NCBI GenBank assembly: GCA_037783415.1
Contig: JAZGTN010000047.1
Location: forward strand, 1,054,001-1,118,000
Length of the DNA stretch: 64,000 nucleotides
Direction of reading: 5' to 3'
Origin: Leptasterias polaris
Taxonomy: Eukaryota > Echinodermata > Asteroidea > Forcipulatida > Asteriidae
The notes under the pieces: generated by a model
Told to the model about the DNA's origin: nothing
Database searches by the model: none
What the model saw: only the letters and a program-made list of their open reading frames with translations
In this document: piece by piece, positions 57,201 to 64,000 of the stretch
Numbering within the stretch: position 1 is the stretch's first letter
How the letters are laid out: each line of letters opens with the position of its first letter
Program-made: the position numbers and the translations under genes

Positions 57201-57771
57201 TTCCACATAAATCACAAACAAATGGTTTCTCTCCTGTGTGAACATGCGTATGTTTTCTCAGGGATGATGTGTGTTTAAAGTTTTTCCCACAAATATCACA
57301 AACAAATGGTTTCTCTCCTGAGTGGACACGCAGATGGTCTGTCAGGAATGATTTCCTGGTGAAGGCTTTTCCACAAGAGTCACAAACAAAAGGTTTCTCT
57401 CCAGTGTGGGTACGCTGATGGTACATGTATGTCAGGGATGTTTTCCGCTTGAAAACTTTTCCACAAAAGTCACAAATATTTTCATTGTGGACCTGCTGAT
57501 GGTTTGCAAGCGATGATTTAAGTGAAAAAGCTGTTCCACAAAAGTCACAAACATTTTTTTTCTCTCCAGTGTAAGCATGATGCTGGCATATTGGGTTGAT
57601 TTTTTCCAATACTAATCTACAATTATCATAATCTAATGGTTTTTCTCCAGTGTGTTTAAGATGACGATGTGTCAGGGGCATTTTAACGATAATGTTGTAA
57701 GAAATGTTTGCTCCTGCAGGCTTTCCCACATATGTAGTCAAAACGAACGATTTCTCTTCAGAATGATTCAC
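54295..57771 (-). CDS. Polydactyl C2H2 zinc-finger protein, truncated by a stop in a linker
   Basis: 1158 codons. Residues 1 to about 75 are degenerate finger-like sequence without full Cys/His sets. By my count 39 C2H2 fingers then follow in 28-residue periods, nearly all C-x2-C-x12-H-x3-H joined by TGEKP or SGEKP linkers; the second has two extra residues before its His pair. This form binds DNA in the nucleus. No KRAB, SCAN, BTB or ZAD domain is visible, though an upstream exon may exist (a CAG acceptor-like site lies near 57820). Fingers 5-10 recur as 24-29. The frame ends at TGA 54295-54297, where CAC-TCA-GGA of the SGEKP linker has become CAC-TGA-GGA, 15 bp from the retrotransposon. Fingers continue at 48227-49063. 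Confidence 0.85.
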   Translation of the reverse strand: MNHSEEKSFVLTTYVGKPAGANISYNIIVKMPLTHRHLKHTGEKPLDYDNCRLVLEKINPICQHHAYTGEKKNVCDFCGTAFSLKSSLANHQQVHNENICDFCGKVFKRKTSLTYMYHQRTHTGEKPFVCDSCGKAFTRKSFLTDHLRVHSGEKPFVCDICGKNFKHTSSLRKHTHVHTGEKPFVCDLCGKAFTHKSSLTEHKHVHTGEKPFVCDLCGKAFTHKSSLTKHQRVHTGEKPFVCDSCGKAFSRNSHLTAHQCVHTGEKPFVCDLCGKAFTQKSSLTEHRRVHTDEKPFVCDICGKNFKHTSSLRKHKRVHTGEKPFVCDSCGKAFTRNSYLTDHQSVHSGEKPFVCDLCGKAFSHKSSLTEHQRVHTGEKPFVCDLCGKAFTQKSSLTEHQRIHSGEKPFICDLCGKAFSHKSSLTEHQRVHTGEKPFVCDLCGKTFTHKFSLTDHQYVHTGEKPFVCDLCGKTFLRKKSMTRHQLVHTGEKPFICEMCGQAFSLKTNLTRHELVHTGEKPFVCDLCGKAFAHKSSLTEHQRVHSGEKPFVCDSCGKAFTRKSYLTDHLRVHSGEKPFICEMCGQAFSLKTNLTRHELVHTGEKPFVCDLCGKAFSQASSLTNHQRAHTGGKQFVCDRCGKAFYLKAYLTRHQRVHTGERPFVCDSCGKAFTQKSSLTEHQRIHSGEKPFICDLCGKAFSHKSSLTEHKHVHTGEKPFVCDLCGKAFTHKSSLTEHKHVHTGEKPFVCDLCGKAFTHKSSLTKHQRVHTGEKPFVCDSCGKAFSRNSHLTAHQCVHTGEKPFVCDLCGKAFTQKSSLTEHRRVHTDEKPFVCDICGKNFKHTSSLRKHKRVHTGEKPFVCDSCGKAFTRNSYLTDHQSVHSGEKPFVCDICGKNFKHTTSLRKHQRVHTGEKPFICDLCGKAFSHKSSLTEHQRVHTGEKPFVCDLCGKAFTQKSPLTEHQRIHSGEKPFICDLCGKAFSHKSSLTKHQRVHTGEKPFVCDLCGKAFTHKSSLTEHQRVHTGEKPFVCDICGKNFKHTTSLRKHQRVHTGEKPFVCDLCGKAFTHKSSLTEHQRVHTGEKPFVCDLCGKTFTHKFSLTDHQYVHTGEKPFVCDLCGKTFAHKSSLTEHQRVHSGEKPFVCDSCGKAFTRKSYLTDHLRVH

Positions 57772-58074
57772 CCTACACGTATCTGTTGACGTACATGTAC
57801 ATGTTTCTGTACATGAGTTTTCTTAGCTCTGTAATAAATAATTTAAAAAAACAGAAAGTTATTGGACTATTTTGGGGATTGATCAAAAAATTTGAAAGAT
57901 AACAATATATTGTGTTTTCAACAATAACTTTATATAAAACATGTCTTTAAGAGATACCTTCTAATGAATACATTAACAATTAATTACCATAAAAACTTAA
58001 TTGGTAAAGAGCACTAACCATTGTTAGAAATGACCCCCTTTGAAGTAAGAAATTAAAGAGGTAACTTTTCACAC
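57772..58074. other. Upstream flank of the zinc-finger gene
   Basis: Starts with more finger-like debris and a run of TGTACATG repeats (about 57793-57815). No promoter can be named. Confidence 0.4.
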
Positions 58075-58275
58075 CCAAAAATTTAATCTGAAAAGGGATT
58101 TCAGGCCTAAAGCCTTTTCAAGCATCTGAAACACACAATTCGATGCATTTAATAACGGTGCCTTTTTCTTTCATTGTTTTCTTGGAACTTGGGGAAAAAA
58201 AATTATGCATACACCAAGTGAGGATACTGGTCTTTGACAATTTACTATAAAAAGTATACACTGAAAAGTGTGTTC
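58075..58275. repeat. Degenerate interspersed repeat
   Basis: Contains AAGCATCTGAAACACACAA, TTTTTCTTTCATTGTTTTCT and ACTGGTCTTTGACAATTTAC in the order I recall from a very common short repeat in sea-star-like genomes. Assigned from memory only. Confidence 0.35.
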
Positions 58276-58329
58276 GTGATTGCTGCGGTCAGAGACGCGG
58301 TCTGGTACCCACTGTCACCTTGATAAACA

Positions 58330-58435
58330 AGGTAAAGGAGGGCTATTTAGGGAAAGGTGGGTTGTCAGAGTTGGGGGAGGGGGAAAGAATAGAGAGGGAG
58401 AAAGACAACAGGGGGGGGGTAAAGTACACTCGAAA
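58330..58435. repeat. Purine-rich tract
   Basis: G/A-rich plus strand with GGGGGAGGGGG-like runs and a G9 stretch. Low complexity, no further function seen. Confidence 0.5.
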
Positions 58436-59746
58436 AGGAAAAACGCAGATTAAAATAAATTAAATGGTATAATTATAATTATAATCAGTGAATGATTGAC
58501 CTTGTCACATCGCAAAATGACACTCAAAAAGTCATCATTTGCTACTCAATATTAGCTTTCAGTGTGCACAAAACATCACGTCAGTCTTAATTTTTTGCTA
58601 GAAGCAAAATAGCTGGATGAAATTGTTCCCTGAATCCCTGGATGGTAGTACTTTGAGTTTTAGTACAAGTAGTGTAGTAGTATTATATACATTCTAAATA
58701 ATATAGAGTAGGACTAGTATTTTGGATCTGAGGCATTGCATGGTGAGGTATCAATGTATATTTGGTTTGCGGTGACACCATGTGTCCGCGGTCTAGAAAT
58801 GTATACTCTTGCTAGGCAGATTTTGTTCTTTGAGAACTTGTCTTGCTATTTATTCTACTGCCGCGGAGTAGATTATTTGGAATATGGGAGACTTCTCAGT
58901 TATAAAAAGAACTATCCTGCTTATAACTACCCTTGGGCGGAGGAAGGATATCAGCCAGGACTATTCGTGAACGGCGCCTGCATGCGCATTGTAGCAAACA
59001 TCATGGATGCTGGGCAGTTAAATTGGTGGCAGTAACGCCTCAGAATTTCTTCAAAATTACATCAAACGAGCGCGCACAATGGCGTTTTAATGTGCTGTCC
59101 ACAAATCGGATACAATGAGTGACAACTGGGGAAAAAATCTCGGCATAAAAACGTGAGTTTATATTCTAAAAATTATCCCACCTCCTGGAGGTACATGAAC
59201 ATGGGTACAGTGGCCAAGGATCGGAGGAAGTCCAGAGTATTGGCACATGGGGCTAAACTAGTACTGTACTACATGTAGCCGTCAGTTTACAAAACAAAAT
59301 CAACAATTTATTTATTCATAATATAAATATTTAAAAACAAATAAAAAATCTGGGATTATGCTATCAGTATCATAACTCAGCCCACACTTTCTCTAGTGAG
59401 TCGCAAAGTCTGCTGCTACAATGCTGCGTGCTAGCTCCGCTGGTACAAAATGTACCATGTATAATTTCTACTGTGGGACGCCCAAACTTTTAACACGCAA
59501 GTTGAAGTTGAAGTTGGGGGTCTAGTCCCAACTAATAATAGTTGGTACGATTGTCAAGTTGGGGCGGTGCATTTGTATGGAGGTTCCTTCCTCCATTGAG
59601 TCTAGACTCTATGAATGTATACACAATAAATTGAAGAACAAAGTGACATACCATTTTAAAAATAGACGACTGCTGTGCTGAAACGATCAAAGCGCGAGGA
59701 GAAGCTGATGGTCACAAGCTGAAACACTCAGTGCATGCTAAAACCA
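58436..59746. other. Noncoding region, nothing firm
   Basis: Short plus-strand frames (for example 58736-59035) have no recognisable domain and an atypical composition. No RNA gene or element end was found. GTTGAAGTTGAAGTTGGG is a small local repeat near 59501. Confidence 0.4.
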
Positions 59747-59892
59747 CTCACATGTTGTAGCGCCCTCTAATTCTAAAAGTCACCGTGGTCACCGTGGTAA
59801 TGAGAAGGAGAAGTGGGCGGGGCTGCATGAGTTGGGGGACGGCAACACCTAGTTTCCCCCAGTTAACCATAGAGAAAGGCCTGTCATTTTTT

Positions 59893-60013
59893 CTCAAGTC
59901 AAATCAAGTCGCAAGTCATCTTTGCTCAAGTCAAGTGCTTTTTCTCAAGTCAAAATCAAAAGTCATCTTTGCTCAAGTCAAGTCACAATATTGTCACTTT
60001 TATCGCAAGTCAA
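59893..60013. repeat. CAAGTC-type minisatellite, right copy
   Basis: Same units as 45668-45783, with two small insertions (AT and TAT) near its end. Confidence 0.75.
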
Positions 60014-60284
60014 CCGTAGTCACATATCCCGATATAAGTAGACCTCCATGGTCCCGATAAGCGCACCCTCACATGATGTTGACAGACTAATCAACCACAG
60101 GCCTCGAATTTGGTGTTCAAAAGGGAACAGCAATAATTGATGTGCTTTTTCTAGAATTTGAAGGGCATCACAGCAACTTTGTAAGTGTAAATAGGGCACA
60201 ACAACATTTTTGTTTTATGTGGGGGGGGGGGGGGGTAAAAAAAAATTGTTTACAAAATTTAACAAAAACTTGTTCACAACCACG

Positions 60285-60673
60285 GATGTTTTTTTAAATA
60301 TTTTTTTTTAATGAGATGTCGCCCAACTCACAAGGCCACGGACGGCCACTCAAGGTGAGGGCTACACATAACTGATTTGGGCCATCGACCCAAATCAATT
60401 GACACCAGGGGCACATTGCCTCCTACTCCTGGGGCTGAAACAGGGTTACCCGGGCCCCTTCACAGTCCTTAAGGATGTAGGCATGGGTATCATCCACTAG
60501 GAGCCTGTCTGGTAGAACAGAATGGACTACCTTCCCAACTTTTTCGAAGCAATTATGGTTAAGTGCCTTGCTCAGGGGCACAAGTGTCATGACCGGGTAT
60601 CGAACCCACACTCTGCTGCTGAAAACACCAGAGCTTAGGTCCGGTGACCTAGACCGCTCGGCCACGACACGCC
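60285..60673 (-). mobile_element. tRNA-derived SINE, right copy
   Basis: Same insertion as in the left 1.3-kb repeat, not an independent event. A box 60648-60664, B box 60596-60606. The tail differs in length and is more A-pure. Confidence 0.75.
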
Positions 60674-61060
60674 ACAAAACTAATCGATGTGATCGAAAAA
60701 TGCGTCTTCACCACAGCATTGTGACACCCCACAACAAATTCGGAAAGGTTTCTCAGATTTTGTATTCCTATTAGGAATATTCTTCCTGTGTGGCCATAGT
60801 TTTTTAGTATAATTATCTCAAAGTCAAAAACATGACAACCTTTGAAGTGAAATTTTCACAGGTTAGTTTTGTTGTTTGTATCTTAATTTCAATAGAATTA
60901 AAACAACGGTTCCAAAAACCAAAGCTATACTTTACAAACAATTATGGCTACGAGGACAAAACTGTTTGAAATTTAATTTAATGATCTGCATGATGATCAA
61001 TCCTTTACCGATCTTGAACTCTTGGTGGCAGCAGATACGCCTCCATTACTGCGGTAGTAC

Positions 61061-61540
61061 GGGTGCACCACACTAAATAAGCCAGAATTAATGCGCCAAG
61101 CTACTTATCATAATTTGTAAACCCACAACTTATTTTTAATTATAACGTTTTGGGGGTCATGCAATTAATAGATTGTGTAAATATAAAAATCTATCACAAC
61201 CTGGGGGTTCTGTGCTTCAACTTTTGAGGAGACTTGATAAATTTAGGCGTTAAAGTTGGCCCTATTTGACCGGGGAAGTGGAGAAGTGCTTCACGAAAAC
61301 TGGCAGCAAGTCGGTTTTGGAAAAAAAAAAAAAATCGTGTTTTTTTCTTCTGGGGTAGTTAGCAAAAATTCCAAACGGCTGACCTGCCAAAAATTGAAAA
61401 GAATTCTGAAGTTTAGTTGTCCGGAAATATGTCTGATTGGTTTTCAAGAGGCTGAGAGACTTACACGATTTTTTGAGTATTTTTGAATAATTATCATTTA
61501 GCATTGGTTCCTATGGGAGATCATTTAGAGGGGTGCGCCC
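61061..61540. mobile_element. TIR element at the left edge of the second array
   Basis: Starts with GGGTGCACC directly after GGTAGTAC of the right 1.3-kb repeat. The array sequence that normally precedes the element, including TA, is absent. The right end keeps TATATA as in the array. Confidence 0.78.
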
Positions 61541-62137
61541 TATATATACAACATGGTGGCGCCCTTGCAGCCATTTTTGTTGGGATTTAAACATGTCTGC
61601 CGTTTGTTTACAATTGCAGGCGTGACAGAAATGAGTTGTTTGAGACTTCTTTCGTCAGTTATCGCCGTTTTTTTTTATTGTTCGTGAAAACATCACTCCT
61701 CTGGCTGCAAACAGTAATTATAATAAAATATAGATAGCAATAACATTGTCACTTGTTAACAGAATAATTCAACGTTTTCAAAGAGTGGCTTGCTTTTTTT
61801 TTAGGCATCTATTCCTACACACTTAACACTAACAGTATACAGTGTGTAAGACGGGACAAACTACGATCGACGGTACGACTATCGTGTATGACTATTTGAT
61901 GAGACTGTGATGGTAAGTCACTTTCAAGAAAATCATGGGTCAACAGCGGCTGGTTGCTTCCTCAATTAGGAAGAAATAAACATGTTGTAAACATCATCAT
62001 CATACATTACAATTTTTTACATGGCATGGTTGGTATTAACTAATAACTGAACAAGAAGAGTGGGGGAGGTGTAAACATTGCATTATTATGAATGTCAAGT
62101 TTCCGGAAAAGTCAAGTGATTCAATTAGAGTTACACT

Positions 62138-64000
62138 CTATCGGTTTTTCCATTTTGAGAACATTCTGCTGTAATTGTGCTCCTTGTGAATCTTTGGCCC
62201 ATCATAGTTATACGATGAGTTAGTGTCCTGTGACTTTGGATTTAGTTGGCCAGGTTGATACAAATTTTTTTTAGCATAGTAAGTGTGATATCGTTCAGCT
62301 TGACACTGTGCTCGTCGCTTTTTGTAGATCTTTCCCATAACACGTTTTTTGTGATATTGTTGTTTTTTGTCCATTGCATCGAGGGCTTTTGCAGCGGGTG
62401 ATCCAGCAGTAATGGGGCAATGAGTTGCCTCACACTTTTTGATAATAGAGTTTGCATGTTGGTTGTTCACCAGATGGATGGCGCTGTGATCTCTTGAAGC
62501 TCCGTTCCTTGAAAAGGTTAGTGTTCCTTTTGGATTTGTCATGGCGTAGGCATGATTCATGGATTCAGACTTCTGGGAACTTGTTCTGTACTTGGTTCTC
62601 TCTATCGCTTCGTCTCCTATGCGTTTTTCCAAAATTGTTTTAAAGATTTCCTCATCTTTAGATGTTAAAATAAATCTGCCGCGGACATAGCGAGAGAGGT
62701 ATGGGTACTTGTATTTACCGTTGCAAACATGAGAATTTTGTTTGCATTTCTCATGGTCTCCCATGTAGCAGTTCGGAATTGCATCAATCGCCTTTGCAGC
62801 CAGTCTTTTCATGCTTGCTGTGTCATTTCCGCATTTAATGGAAATATGGTGTGCCTCAGCCTGTGCTCTGTGACTCACGTCATCAGCAAATCGGTCCTGT
62901 ACTCTGTTTCGGTCTCTTGCACTGTTCCCAGGGAACATGTCACTGCTAAAGTTTGCTCGGCTGACTGCCGCACAAAGCGAGCGGTTCAAGTGGGATGGGT
63001 CCAGCAGACTTTCCATTTCCTTTCCCGTTCTTCTTCTCATGACAGAATTCATTCCTTTTGCTAGACAGCCGTCAGCGTCTGTTGTTATTCTATCCACAAG
63101 AACTGGTTCCGTGCACTCCAAAAGTTTAGTCGCACATCGAACACCCCCTTCTCTCTCATCTCCCATATTGAAATGCGCTGGACGAGTAGCTGTGCACTTG
63201 TCGCCGTGCTTAGCGGATGTGCATTGTTGACCGAATGATGATGGTGACATTTCACCACTTTTACAAAGCTTGTTTTCTTGATGGTACATTATAACAAACT
63301 TTGAAGTAGTTGCGTTCTCGCACACGGTGTCTCTTGTCTGTGTTGCAGGAACAAATGGGGTTTTTTTCCTACAGTTGCGCAGGGGATTATTATACTGCCT
63401 GTCCATTTCAACTGCAATTGGACTTTCTCGTTCAAAGCCTTGGAGCTCACGGATGTCTTTCACTAGTTTCCTCTTGTCTGCCATGTCTCTGATATTTTCA
63501 TTTTTGATAATTTCACCACATTTGTTCGAAATTTTTTGCAGCCCACTAGTGGATTGTACAGCTGTGTCCATTGATGTCAAGAGCCTCCTCGCACCTGCGG
63601 TTGCAATGCCAGTGTTCTGCAGGCCAACTTGGAAAGACATGTTTGGGGTTGCAGTGCGTCGTCCCCGCTTCCTACCCTCGTTAGCTATCTCACTGTAAAG
63701 TTTTGTCTTTTGTGTTTTAAAACCACACTTTTTGCAGGACATTACCTCTGAGACGGCTAAACCTCTACGCTCTTCTGCCTCAGCCAATAGTTTAGGTTGA
63801 CCATCACACTTAGGATGTGTTTGTTGATGATCAAGTACAGCTTGTGCACCCAGCTCTAGAGCTGAGTTGATGTCTACAAAACGATAACCTCCTCCTTGGT
63901 GATCAGTTCCTCTCTTGGGCAGTGGCTGGCCACATTTGTTGGCTATTGGGATCACTCCCTTGAGCTGGATCTTGTCAACTGGAGCCATTTCTACAACTTT
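62138..64000 (-). CDS. Transposase, second array, cut by window end
   Basis: Open from the stop to the window edge and missing roughly the first 93 residues of the 713-residue form. More divergent than any copy in the left array, with K142E, P242Q, K307T, R660Q and E693D as well as Lys305. All candidate acidic residues (D293, D401, D403, E572) are kept, so substitutions accumulate without breaking the frame. Confidence 0.7.
   Translation of the reverse strand, partial: KVVEMAPVDKIQLKGVIPIANKCGQPLPKRGTDHQGGGYRFVDINSALELGAQAVLDHQQTHPKCDGQPKLLAEAEERRGLAVSEVMSCKKCGFKTQKTKLYSEIANEGRKRGRRTATPNMSFQVGLQNTGIATAGARRLLTSMDTAVQSTSGLQKISNKCGEIIKNENIRDMADKRKLVKDIRELQGFERESPIAVEMDRQYNNPLRNCRKKTPFVPATQTRDTVCENATTSKFVIMYHQENKLCKSGEMSPSSFGQQCTSAKHGDKCTATRPAHFNMGDEREGGVRCATKLLECTEPVLVDRITTDADGCLAKGMNSVMRRRTGKEMESLLDPSHLNRSLCAAVSRANFSSDMFPGNSARDRNRVQDRFADDVSHRAQAEAHHISIKCGNDTASMKRLAAKAIDAIPNCYMGDHEKCKQNSHVCNGKYKYPYLSRYVRGRFILTSKDEEIFKTILEKRIGDEAIERTKYRTSSQKSESMNHAYAMTNPKGTLTFSRNGASRDHSAIHLVNNQHANSIIKKCEATHCPITAGSPAAKALDAMDKKQQYHKKRVMGKIYKKRRAQCQAERYHTYYAKKNLYQPGQLNPKSQDTNSSYNYDGPKIHKEHNYSRMFSKWKNR

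Larger units (their letters stand above)
59747..61060. repeat. 1.3-kb direct repeat, right copy
   Basis: 1314 bp, same order of parts as the left copy. It is followed directly by the TIR element of the second array, whereas the left copy continues for 13 bp before an inverted TIR element. Confidence 0.85.
61061..64000. repeat. Start of second transposase array or a single diverged unit
   Basis: TIR element, spacer, then the transposase ORF running off the window. The spacer carries several private changes: GCATC-TATTCC with a lost base near 61808, a rearranged AACACTAACAGT stretch near 61825, and an AATTTTTT insertion near 62012. Whether more units follow cannot be seen. Confidence 0.85.

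Noticed and set aside
54295..57771. Regular 84-bp repeats resembling a CRISPR or satellite array
   Set aside because: The period is 28 codons and encodes C2H2 fingers with TGEKP linkers.
58736..59035. 99-codon plus-strand frame
   Set aside because: No domain, no splice context that supports it, and a composition typical of chance frames.
45521..61060. Island read as a giant LTR retrotransposon with 1.3-kb LTRs
   Set aside because: The repeats contain a SINE and minisatellite, do not start TG or end CA, and the interior is a minus-strand host-type gene with a separate retrotransposon that has its own ends.

Overview
The window is eukaryotic. It holds long zinc-finger and retroelement genes, spliceosomal-type splice signals, a tRNA-derived SINE, and a tandem array of a DNA transposon. 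The SINE style, a degenerate interspersed repeat near 58.1-58.3 kb and the polydactyl C2H2 gene suggest a marine deuterostome, possibly an echinoderm such as a sea star. That assignment rests on memory of repeat styles and is tentative.

Region 1 (1-45520) is a head-to-tail array of eleven units of about 4.12 kb. Each unit carries, left to right, a 480-bp TIR element (MITE-like, GGGTGCACC...GGTGCGCCC, flanked by TA inside the array), a 586-bp spacer, an intact intronless 713-codon minus-strand ORF, and a spacer of about 915 bp. The ORF looks like a DDE transposase of the 'Mutator-like transposase domain' type. Units are nearly identical and differ mainly in homopolymer and AT tracts plus a few substitutions shared by neighbouring units. 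The array stops exactly at the end of a TIR element.

Region 2 (45521-61060) is a non-array island bounded by two 1.3-kb direct repeats, each with a tRNA-derived SINE and a CAAGTC minisatellite. Next to the left repeat lies an inverted, clearly older copy of part of the array unit (46831 to about 47830), with its own TIR element. The core of the island is a minus-strand polydactyl C2H2 zinc-finger gene (57771 down to 48227) with 39 fingers before a premature stop and about ten more beyond.

The finger array is split by a 5.2-kb tyrosine-recombinase (DIRS-order) retrotransposon at 49064-54279. It inserted exactly between two codons with no target duplication. Its organisation is A1-gag-B1-A2-zinc knuckle/RT/RNase H/recombinase-B2. 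The B1-A2 junction appears to lie inside an intron: a GT...AG pair at 49814-50345 joins gag in frame to its CCHC knuckle and removes the junction. The A repeat has a TATA box and initiator 32 bp apart, and the B repeat has AATAAA. Splicing or read-through could therefore separate mRNA from template RNA, and polyadenylation in B1 could yield a Gag-only message. The pol and recombinase frames have several breaks, so this copy is probably inactive.

Region 3 (61061-64000) is the start of a second array. It resumes exactly at the left end of a TIR element, and its transposase copy is more divergent and is cut by the window edge.
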